Made by a program: the position numbers and the translations under genes. A stretch of 30,790 bases of DNA from Spirochaetaceae bacterium (GTDB lineage: Bacteria; Spirochaetota; Spirochaetia; Treponematales; Treponemataceae), in assembly GCA_031272345.1 (NCBI GenBank), contig JAISTZ010000155.1, forward strand, positions 1-30,790, written 5' to 3'. The notes under the pieces were generated by a model that saw only the letters and a list, made by a program, of their open reading frames with translations, searched no databases and had not been told where the DNA came from. Positions 21,642-28,068 of the stretch are shown piece after piece; the stretch's first letter is position 1, and each line of letters opens with the position of its first letter.

Positions 21642-22937
21642 GTGAAGGAACACACAAGGGACGGCTGGTACGGGGCCCCCGTTGCCGTGATTCTGGAGTG
21701 CATCCTTGCGGGCCTCGGGGCCGGAGGGGTGATCGGGGTGTTCAGAATCCTCCTGGGCAAGGCCGGGCAGATCCGGCGGTGGGTCTACGGGGCCCTCCCC
21801 TCGGGACCGGCCTACGCCTTCGTCCTGTGGATCGGGGCCCTCGTCCTCATCGGGCTCTTCCTGGGCTGGGGAAGCAAAAAATTCCCGATGATCCGCGGGA
21901 GCGGCATCCCCCAGCTCAAGGGGGCCCTTTCGGGCAAGCTCAGCCTCCGCTGGACAAGGGAGCTCCCCATGAAGGTGATTACGGGAATCCTCAGCATCGG
22001 CGCGGGGCTTTCCCTGGGCAGGGAGGGGCCGAGCATCCAAATCGGGTCCTATGTGGGGGAGGGAATCCTCAGCTTCTTCCCCAGAAAGGGGGAGGAGCGC
22101 CGGTTCGTGCTCCTCGCGGCATCGGCGGCTGGGGTGTCCGCGGCCTTCAACGCGCCCCTGGCGGGGGTCTTCTTCGTGGTGGAGGAGATGGGGGCGCAGC
22201 TCTCGCCCCTCTTCCTCTCCTGCGCCATGGCAGCCGCCGCCGTGGCCGACGGGGCCGCCGGTTTCCTGGGGGAACCCGTGCCGGTGTTCAGCTTCCGGCT
22301 GGTGACGGTGCTGCCCCTCTCGCGGATCCACTGGGTGATTCTCCTGGGAATCCTCTGCGGCCTCCTGGGGGCCCTCTTTAAGCGGAGCCTCTACACGTCC
22401 CTGGACCTCTACGACAGGCTCCGCATCCCGCCGATCCTCCGGCCGGTCATCCCCCTCCTCGCGTCGGTCCCCCTGGCCTTTTTCCTTTCCGACGTCACCG
22501 GCGGGGGGCAGGAACTGATCGAGTCCCTGGCGGAGACTCCCCGCGCCCTCCCCGCCCTGGGGATTCTGCTGGGGGCAAAGCTCCTCTTCACGGCCCTGTG
22601 CTACGGATCGGGAACCTCCGGGGGCATTTTTCTGCCCTTCCTTTCCTGCGGGGCCCTCACCGGGGTCGCCCTGGGCACGGTCCTTGCCCTTGGGGGGATT
22701 ACGGCCCCTTCGGAGTGCCTGAATTTCCTGGTCCTGGGGATGGCGGCGTTTTTTACCGCCGTGGTGGGCGCTCCCCTCACAGGAATCGTGCTGATTCTGG
22801 AGATGGCCGCCAACTTCAATCACCTGGGGAACCTCATCGTCACGTGCTTCTTCTCCTTCCTCACGGTGAACCTGATGGGCTCCATGCCCGTGTACCATGT
22901 GCTCCTGGAGCGGCTGACCGGCGGGCAACACGAATAA
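21642..22937 (+). CDS. ClC-family chloride channel or H+/Cl- antiporter
   Basis: A 431-residue membrane protein with about ten hydrophobic helices. The three ClC selectivity motifs are present: GSGIPQ (86-91), GREGP (126-130) with the gating Glu128, and GTSGGIFLP. The intracellular proton-path glutamate pair of CLC-ec1 (IIEEMRP) is matched by VVEEMGA with Glu181-Glu182. This supports antiporter rather than channel behaviour, by family logic. No CBS domains are attached. The GTG start at 21642 follows AGGAAGGAG by 5 nt, located in the last codons of the binding-protein gene. It ends the trpS operon. A role in acid or anion balance is likely. Confidence 0.92.
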   Translation: MKEHTRDGWYGAPVAVILECILAGLGAGGVIGVFRILLGKAGQIRRWVYGALPSGPAYAFVLWIGALVLIGLFLGWGSKKFPMIRGSGIPQLKGALSGKLSLRWTRELPMKVITGILSIGAGLSLGREGPSIQIGSYVGEGILSFFPRKGEERRFVLLAASAAGVSAAFNAPLAGVFFVVEEMGAQLSPLFLSCAMAAAAVADGAAGFLGEPVPVFSFRLVTVLPLSRIHWVILLGILCGLLGALFKRSLYTSLDLYDRLRIPPILRPVIPLLASVPLAFFLSDVTGGGQELIESLAETPRALPALGILLGAKLLFTALCYGSGTSGGIFLPFLSCGALTGVALGTVLALGGITAPSECLNFLVLGMAAFFTAVVGAPLTGIVLILEMAANFNHLGNLIVTCFFSFLTVNLMGSMPVYHVLLERLTGGQHE

Positions 22938-22977
22938 CCCGCCCCTTGACCTTCCTGCTCCAATGCCCATGTTCACC

Positions 22978-23006
22978 TTGCGTAACCATCTCTTTCCGCC
23001 GATAAT
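22978..23006 (+). promoter_or_regulatory. Promoter of the Fe-ADH-galM operon
   Basis: TTGCGT (22978-22983), 17 bp, GATAAT (23001-23006). The leader of about 45 nt contains a CCGC/GCGG inverted pair (23011-23029) and a GGAGG ribosome-binding site. Confidence 0.6.
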
Positions 23007-23059
23007 ACACCCGCAGCCTTGTTCAGCGGTTGTGCGTATTTCATGTTGCGGAGGCTCCT

Positions 23060-24268
23060 ATGTTTTGTGGCGTCCCTGGATGCCGTGTTTTTCAGACAGT
23101 ATTTAATGTCGGCGCAAAGGTTTTGCCCTGGCGCAGGGCCGTTCCGGTGACCGGCTCCGGGGCGGTTGCTAAGATCCCCGGACTGCTGGGGCAGTTGGGA
23201 GTCGCCAGGCCCATGGTTGTCACCGACAGGGGACTCATGGAATCGGGAACCGCGGGCGTGGTGTTGGGAGTGCTGGAGGACGCTTCGGTGCGCTACGCGC
23301 TGTTTGACAGGGTTGAATCAAACCCGACGGTGAACACCGTCAATTGCATCGCGGAACAATACCGGGCGCAGAGGTGTGACGGCTTTGTCGCTCTGGGAGG
23401 GGGCTCCCCCATGGACGCAGCAAAGGCCGCGGGCGCGCGGGCCGTCTTCCCGAACAAGACGGTCAATCAACTCGGAGGACTCCTTCGGGTGTGGAAGAAG
23501 ATACCGCCCCTCGTCGCGGTACCCACAACAGCGGGCACCGGAAGCGAGACCACCATAGCGGCCCTGATTACGGACGGGGAAACCCGCCACAAGTACGCCA
23601 TCATGGACCTGCACCTGATACCCACCTATGCGGTCCTTGACCCGGACCTGCTCACGGGACTTCCCCCGGCCATTACCGCGGCCACCGGCATGGACGCCCT
23701 CACCCACGCGGTGGAGGCCTACCTCTGCTGGACCTACAACACAGCCGAGAGCATCCGGTTCGCCCTGGACGCGGTCAAAGGGATTTTTGCGAACCTGGAA
23801 AAAACCTATAATGACGGGAATGACAAGGGCGCCCGCATGGCCATGCTGGAGGCGTCCTACAATGCGGGGTTCGCGTTCACCCGCGCCGGAGTTGGGAACG
23901 TCCACGCGATCGCCCACACCCTGGGGGGACTCTACGATACGCCCCACGGAATCGCCAACGCGGTGATACTGCCCGTGGTCCTTGAGGACTATGGTGAAAG
24001 AGTCTTTAAAAAGCTCAGCGCCCTTTCGGAAGCCGCGGGAATTGCCCGCGCCGGAGCGAGTGACCACGAGAAGGCGCGCGCCTTCATTGGGGCCGTGAGG
24101 GGATTGAACGAGCGCATGGGAATCCCCAGGGGATTTGACTTCATCAAGGACGAAGACATCCCGCGGATGATCGCCTGGGCTGACAAAGAAGCGAATCCCC
24201 TGTACCCTGTCCCCGTGGTCTACGGCAAAAAAGGATTCGCGCGAATCATTCAACGTATACGGAGGTAA
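23060..24268 (+). CDS. Iron-containing (group III) alcohol dehydrogenase
   Basis: A 402-residue Fe-ADH that interconverts alcohols and aldehydes with NAD(P)H. The dinucleotide motif is GGGSPMD (113-119). Substrate-pocket segments are PTTAGTGSETT (155-165) and GMDALTHAVEAYL (210-222). Metal ligands by homology to FucO are Asp212, His216, His282 and His296. The ATG at 23060 has GGAGG 6 nt upstream; an in-frame GTG at 23030 lacks one. galM starts 3 nt after its stop, so the two genes form one operon. The substrate is unknown: a fermentative aldehyde reductase or lactaldehyde reductase is compatible with the sugar-linked context. Confidence 0.93.
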   Translation: MFCGVPGCRVFQTVFNVGAKVLPWRRAVPVTGSGAVAKIPGLLGQLGVARPMVVTDRGLMESGTAGVVLGVLEDASVRYALFDRVESNPTVNTVNCIAEQYRAQRCDGFVALGGGSPMDAAKAAGARAVFPNKTVNQLGGLLRVWKKIPPLVAVPTTAGTGSETTIAALITDGETRHKYAIMDLHLIPTYAVLDPDLLTGLPPAITAATGMDALTHAVEAYLCWTYNTAESIRFALDAVKGIFANLEKTYNDGNDKGARMAMLEASYNAGFAFTRAGVGNVHAIAHTLGGLYDTPHGIANAVILPVVLEDYGERVFKKLSALSEAAGIARAGASDHEKARAFIGAVRGLNERMGIPRGFDFIKDEDIPRMIAWADKEANPLYPVPVVYGKKGFARIIQRIRR

Positions 24269-24271
24269 AAA

Positions 24272-25303
24272 ATGAAAGTTGAAGAAACCAAATTCGGAAT
24301 CACAGAGGGTGGGGAAGAAGTCTCCCTTTTTAGGATTCACAACACCAGGGGAGTCGCCGTGGAATTGATTTCCTACGGGGCCGCGATAAAATCCGTCAGA
24401 ACCCCGGACACACGCGGCGTTGTCGACGAAATCACCTACGGGTTCGACACCCTGGGGGAATATGAAAAGAACCGGTTCTTCTTTGGCGCGACGGTCGGAC
24501 GATTCGGGAACCGCATCGCCGGGGGCGCGTTTGTGTTAGACGGAAAATCCTATACCCTTGCAAAAAACAACGGCCCCAATCACCTGCATGGTGGCCCCGC
24601 AGGGTTTGACCGCAGGGTGTGGAAGGGAACCCCCTCGTCCGCTGATGGGACCGTCACATTTTGCAGAGCCAGCCCCGCTGGGGAAGAATCCTATCCGGGA
24701 AACGTGGACGTAAAAGTTTCGTTCACCCTCAGGGATTCCAACGAACTCGTCATAGACTACTGGGCCCGAACCGACGGGGCGACTCCCTTTAATCCCACCA
24801 ACCACGCCTACTGGAATCTCGGCGGCACACAATCACCTTCCATACTGGATGAGGAACTCCTCCTGTATTGCCCCTGGTATCTCCCTGTCCGTGATGACCT
24901 TATTCCCACCGGGGAGATTCTTTCCGTAAAAAACACGCCCATGGATTTTACCCAGCCGAAAAAAATCGGCCGGGACATTGACTCCGTAAAACCCGCCGGG
25001 TATGACCACTGTTTTGTGATTGAAAGCGGCGGAGAGGGATTGAAGAAGGCGGCGCTCCTGCGGGATGGGGCGACCGGGAGGACCATGGAAGTGCTCACCA
25101 CCATGCCGGGGATTCAGGTGTATTCGGGGAACAACATCACCGGCGCGCCGATTGCCGGCGGGCGCAGGGCGGTGAAGCGCGGGGCGATTTGCCTTGAAAC
25201 GGAATGTTTCCCGGATTCAGTGAACAGGCGGCATTTCCCGTCCGCGATCCTGAAACCGGGGGAAACATTTTCCAGCCGGACGGTCTACCGGTTTGATTGT
25301 TAA
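24272..25303 (+). CDS. galM: Aldose 1-epimerase (galactose mutarotase)
   Basis: A 343-residue GalM that interconverts alpha and beta anomers of hexoses. Family landmarks are GRFGNRIAGGAF (77-88), NHLHGG with His104/His106 (103-108), NPTNHAYWNL with His178, and the C-terminal LETECFPD with the catalytic base Glu309. A GGAGG lies 6 nt before the ATG. It is co-transcribed with the Fe-ADH. Its stop codon shares a TTAA tetranucleotide with the stop of the convergent aldolase gene (4-bp overlap), leaving no room for a terminator between them. Confidence 0.94.
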   Translation: MKVEETKFGITEGGEEVSLFRIHNTRGVAVELISYGAAIKSVRTPDTRGVVDEITYGFDTLGEYEKNRFFFGATVGRFGNRIAGGAFVLDGKSYTLAKNNGPNHLHGGPAGFDRRVWKGTPSSADGTVTFCRASPAGEESYPGNVDVKVSFTLRDSNELVIDYWARTDGATPFNPTNHAYWNLGGTQSPSILDEELLLYCPWYLPVRDDLIPTGEILSVKNTPMDFTQPKKIGRDIDSVKPAGYDHCFVIESGGEGLKKAALLRDGATGRTMEVLTTMPGIQVYSGNNITGAPIAGGRRAVKRGAICLETECFPDSVNRRHFPSAILKPGETFSSRTVYRFDC

Positions 25304-26298
25304 GCGCGGCCCGCTGAACCGAGGACTTCCTTGTTCTTGTGGGAATAGAGTTTTTTGAGCTCATCCCGCGCCGGCCCCAGGTATTTTCTGGGATCGAATT
25401 CGTCCGGGTGTTCCGCCAGAGTCTTGCGGATTGCGGCCGTCATGGCGAGCCTGCCGTCGGAATCGATGTTTATCTTGCACACCGCCGATTTTGCCGCCCT
25501 CCGCAGTTGGTCCTCGGGAATCCCCACGGAGTCCGTGAGCTTCCCGCCGTATTTTTCTATTTGTTTTACATACTCGATGGGAACCGAAGAGGACCCGTGG
25601 AGGACAATGGGGAAACCGGGAAGTTTTTTCTCTACCTCTTCCAGCACGTCGAATGCGAGGGGAGGAGGAATCAAGATGCCGTCGGCGTTCCTCGTGCACT
25701 GGGAGGGTTTGAATTTCTGCCGTCCGTGACTTGTCCCGATGGAGATCGCCAGGGAATCGACCCCGGTCCTCTTGACGAATTCCTGCACCTCCTCGGGCTT
25801 GGTGTAGTGGCTTTCCTCGGCGGACACATCGTCCTCAACCCCGGCGAGCACTCCGAGTTCGCCCTCCACCGTGACATAGTCCTTGGCTTTGTGGGCGTAA
25901 TCGCAGACCCGCTTTGTAAGGGCGGCGTTTTCGTCGAAGGGGAGGTGGGACCCGTCGATCATCACCGAGGAGAATCCGTTTTCGATGCAGTCAACACAGA
26001 GCTCGTAGGAATCCCCGTGATCAAGGTGCAGGACGATGGGAATATCCGCGCCCAGCTCGTGGGCGTATTCCACAGCGCCCCGGGCCATGTTCCTGAGCAG
26101 GTTTTTGTTGGCATATTTCCGGGCGCCCGCCGAAACCTGAAGGATAACCGGCGACCTGGTCTCCACGCAGGCCTGGATGATGGCCTGAAGCTGTTCCATG
26201 TTATTGAAATTGTATGCGGGAATAGCGTAGCCGCCCTTCACCGCCTTGGCAAACATATCCTTTGTGTTTACCAAACCCAGTTCTTTGTAGCTTGTCAT
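25300..26298 (-). CDS. fba: Class II fructose-bisphosphate aldolase
   Basis: A 332-residue zinc-dependent aldolase that splits fructose 1,6-bisphosphate to triose phosphates in glycolysis. Motifs are YAIPAYNFNN (24-33), HLDHGDS with the catalytic Asp93 and zinc ligand His94, the VEGELG acidic strand, SIGTSHG, the phosphate-site LHGSSSVP and KINIDSD. A tagatose-bisphosphate specificity is possible, but the long, Gatekeeper-like YTKPEE loop fits the FBP type. The ATG follows AAGGAG by 5 nt. It converges with galM with overlapping stops and is divergent from the HTH-H1 gene. It complements the two PFK genes in this window. Confidence 0.94.
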   Translation of the reverse strand: MTSYKELGLVNTKDMFAKAVKGGYAIPAYNFNNMEQLQAIIQACVETRSPVILQVSAGARKYANKNLLRNMARGAVEYAHELGADIPIVLHLDHGDSYELCVDCIENGFSSVMIDGSHLPFDENAALTKRVCDYAHKAKDYVTVEGELGVLAGVEDDVSAEESHYTKPEEVQEFVKRTGVDSLAISIGTSHGRQKFKPSQCTRNADGILIPPPLAFDVLEEVEKKLPGFPIVLHGSSSVPIEYVKQIEKYGGKLTDSVGIPEDQLRRAAKSAVCKINIDSDGRLAMTAAIRKTLAEHPDEFDPRKYLGPARDELKKLYSHKNKEVLGSAGRA

Positions 26299-26465
26299 AG
26301 TGACTCCTTGTGATAAGAAAGTGATTAAAACATATATTTTTTTTCCAAAAAAAACAAGTATTCCTGTTAAATCAAAAAAATATTTACTTTTTTTTTATTT
26401 TCCCCTTGCATAATTTTTTTTTTTACAATACCATTCACGTATAAACGCCTTATAAGGAGTAATAT
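26299..26465. promoter_or_regulatory. AT-rich divergent control region between fba and the HTH-H1 gene
   Basis: The region contains several A and T runs, including eleven T residues at 26414-26424. Towards the HTH-H1 gene a TTGCAT (26406-26411) and TACAAT (26424-26429) are only 12 bp apart, a non-standard spacing. A TATAAA (26440-26445) is an alternative -10. AAGGAG precedes the ATG at 26466. Towards fba there is a clear AAGGAG but no convincing -35. It is one of the most AT-rich stretches of the window, and probably curved or easily melted. Confidence 0.5.
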
Positions 26466-27038
26466 ATGGCAAAAACGTCCAATAAAACACCTGGAACATT
26501 ATTGCAGGAATACGCCGACAAAAACGGTCTGCAATTAAAAGAAGTTGCTCAAGGTATTGGTGAACGCACTCAGGTTCTGCTTCAAATTATCAGGGGCAAA
26601 AAACCCATTGACGCCAAGATCGCGCTGCTTCTGGCAAAATTCTTCGGCACCACAAAAACCTACTGGATTGATTTCCAGAAGAAGTACGAGCTGAAGGTCG
26701 CCGAGGCGGAAGTCAAAGCCGCCCTCGGAAAGGTCAAGAAATACGTCAAACCCGCAAGGCGCGGCGCAAAGGCGGCGGCAGGAGCCAAAACGGGCGGCCG
26801 CAGGGGCGCCAAAAAAGCCGCGGCGGAAAAAACCGCGCCGAAGAGGGCCCGCAGGGGAGCAAAAAAAGCCGGCGCCGCAAAAACGTCGGCCCCCAAACGA
26901 ACACGGCGCTCAACCAGGGCGGCCTCTGACACAGCGGCAAAACCCAGGAGAAGGTCGAGCCCCAGGGCAAAACCCCAGGTCACCAGCCAGGAATCGCCCA
27001 TTCAAACAAGCGAAAGCCTTATCCCTTCATTTGAATAA
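26466..27038 (+). CDS. HigA-like helix-turn-helix protein with histone H1-like basic tail
   Basis: A 190-residue two-part protein. Residues 1-78 match the XRE/HigA antitoxin fold: TPGTLLQEYADKNGLQ, a helix-turn-helix over about 22-46, the RGKKPIDAKIALLLAKFFGTT segment that mirrors HigA's NGKRPIT..MALRL..FG, and YWIDFQKKYEL. Residues 79-170 are Lys/Arg/Ala-rich with RRGAK repeated at 98, 112 and 129, as in histone H1 or bacterial AlgP/HC1-like tails. The last 20 residues are acidic/Ser-rich. No HigB toxin lies next to it. I infer a nucleoid-binding or global DNA-organising protein. The first 180 bp are visibly more AT-rich than the GC-rich tail, as if joined from two sources. Confidence 0.85.
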   Translation: MAKTSNKTPGTLLQEYADKNGLQLKEVAQGIGERTQVLLQIIRGKKPIDAKIALLLAKFFGTTKTYWIDFQKKYELKVAEAEVKAALGKVKKYVKPARRGAKAAAGAKTGGRRGAKKAAAEKTAPKRARRGAKKAGAAKTSAPKRTRRSTRAASDTAAKPRRRSSPRAKPQVTSQESPIQTSESLIPSFE

Positions 27039-27045
27039 ACCCCTC

Positions 27046-27153
27046 CGGGCGGCCCTAGGGACACGCTGAAAAACTCGATGCTTTTCATCGTGTCCCTTTG
27101 CAAGTTTCTCAAGTCTCGATTGACTTTTTCAGCGCTTCCATAAGGGCCGCCCG
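27046..27153. other. Strongly structured intergenic element with nested inverted repeats
   Basis: CGGGCGGCCCT (27046-27056) is a perfect inverted repeat of AGGGCCGCCCG (27143-27153). Inside it AGGGACA (27057-27063) pairs with TGTCCCT (27091-27097), and CGATG (27076-27080) pairs with CATCG (27086-27090). CGCTGAAAAA (27064-27073) is complementary to TTTTTCAGCG (27125-27134), which allows a pseudoknot or an alternative fold. AAGTC/GACTT (27111-27125) adds a small hairpin. No U-tract ends it on either strand, so it is not a plain terminator. It lies between the convergent HTH-H1 and transglycosylase genes and contains copy B of the dispersed repeat. Confidence 0.7.
27111..27139 (+). repeat. Dispersed 29-bp intergenic repeat, copy B
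   Basis: Identical over 29 bp to 18645-18673. Here the TTTTTCAGCG end pairs with an inverted CGCTGAAAAA at 27064-27073, so this copy is part of a larger structure. Confidence 0.8.
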
Positions 27154-27178
27154 CTGTTCAATGAATCCCGCGCCTAAA

Positions 27179-27202
27179 GGGCCGGGTGTTTCAGCCCGTC
27201 CC
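27179..27202 (-). terminator. Terminator-like hairpin at the end of the transglycosylase gene
   Basis: On the minus strand GGG-A-CGGG pairs with CCCG-G-CCC around CTGAAACA. Three T residues follow. The hairpin begins in the stop codon. The U-run is short, so termination would be weak. Confidence 0.4.
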
Positions 27203-27987
27203 TAGGGTGTAGGATGCTCCTCGGCATAGGCCAGGAGGGGTTTCTCTGCCGTATCAAAAAACACTTCCACCTCCTGCCTGAATAGTTCGTCCAGAGTCCT
27301 GCGGTAATTGGTGATGTTCGAGACGTACCGGAGAGTCAGGTTGGGGGCGCCGTCCTTCTTGACCCTGTTCGTACCCGCGTTGTACATCGCCAGGGCCGCG
27401 ATTTCGTTCCCCGCGGAATTGAGGCAGAACCTCAGATGGGCCAGGCCGTATTTGGCGTTGGTCCTTGGGTCAAAGAAATCCTCCACCCCAAGGCGCGGGA
27501 AGGACTCGCTGTTGAGCTGAAAGAGCCCCCTGTCCACGCTGCCCGTGCCGTTCAGGTGGACCGCCCTGGTTTTGTACCGGCTTTCGGTGTAGGCCAGGGC
27601 AAAGGCCAGAGTCGGGGGGATGTCGTTCAGGTCCGCGTAGTGGAGAATCGCCTGGGCCGTGGCGGTGTCCTCGGTGATGTGCGCAAAGAACCATTCCACC
27701 GCGGGCCGGGACGAATTCGTCCGGTACAGGGTAAGGGCGGAATCCTTCTTTTCCGCAAAGGTTTTGGCCGCTGTTTTGAGGCTGACGCTGTATTCCTCCC
27801 GGATGTCCGCCCCGTCCACGCCGATCTCCTGGGGCGCCTGGGCCTGGGGATTCCCCCTGGAAACATCCGCGCCCCCGGAGTCCTCGGGGAGAAAATGCCC
27901 GATGAGCAGGGCTATCGTCAAAATCATGGCCGAAAACGCAAAGGTCTTCCAGGTCAGAATCGTTTTGTTATAGTCATGGTATGTCAT
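27202..27987 (-). CDS. Membrane-anchored lytic transglycosylase (SLT domain)
   Basis: A 261-residue protein with one N-terminal membrane anchor (about 15-33) and a periplasmic SLT-type lysozyme-like domain. Key elements are LAYTESRY with the catalytic Glu135, RGLFQLN (153-159), AMYNAG (200-205) and the C-terminal YVSNITNYRR. Such enzymes cleave the MurNAc-GlcNAc bond of peptidoglycan to form 1,6-anhydro ends, often to open the wall for growth or for flagellar or secretion machinery. A polar linker separates anchor and domain. The ATG is preceded at 7 nt by TATACT and has no Shine-Dalgarno, so it is probably leaderless. Convergent with the HTH-H1 gene. Confidence 0.9.
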   Translation of the reverse strand: MTYHDYNKTILTWKTFAFSAMILTIALLIGHFLPEDSGGADVSRGNPQAQAPQEIGVDGADIREEYSVSLKTAAKTFAEKKDSALTLYRTNSSRPAVEWFFAHITEDTATAQAILHYADLNDIPPTLAFALAYTESRYKTRAVHLNGTGSVDRGLFQLNSESFPRLGVEDFFDPRTNAKYGLAHLRFCLNSAGNEIAALAMYNAGTNRVKKDGAPNLTLRYVSNITNYRRTLDELFRQEVEVFFDTAEKPLLAYAEEHPTP

Positions 27988-27994
27988 TTTAAAA

Positions 27995-28023
27995 AGTATA
28001 ATCCTTCCCGCCGGGCTTTTAAA
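27995..28023 (-). promoter_or_regulatory. Leaderless promoter of the transglycosylase gene
   Basis: On the minus strand TTTAAA (28023-28018), 17 bp, TATACT (28000-27995), then TTTTAAA and the ATG at 27987. There is no ribosome-binding site. The -35 is weak. Confidence 0.6.
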
Positions 28024-28068
28024 GGCATCGAATTTTTTTAGTGTGTCCCCAGGACCCTCCGTACATGC

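Noticed and set aside
19495..21657. Long minus-strand open frame antisense to the binding-protein gene
   Set aside because: The plus strand has a clear SBP5 lipoprotein with motifs. The minus frame is a GC-driven shadow with no recognisable domain.
26466..27038. higBA toxin-antitoxin module
   Set aside because: Only the HigA-like domain is present. The 167 bp upstream and 163 bp downstream hold no small toxin gene, and the protein carries a long H1-like tail.
27039..27201. Simple bidirectional terminator explanation for the inverted repeats
   Set aside because: No T-run follows the outer stem on either strand, and the internal complementarity is more complex than a terminator. It was kept as a structured element instead.
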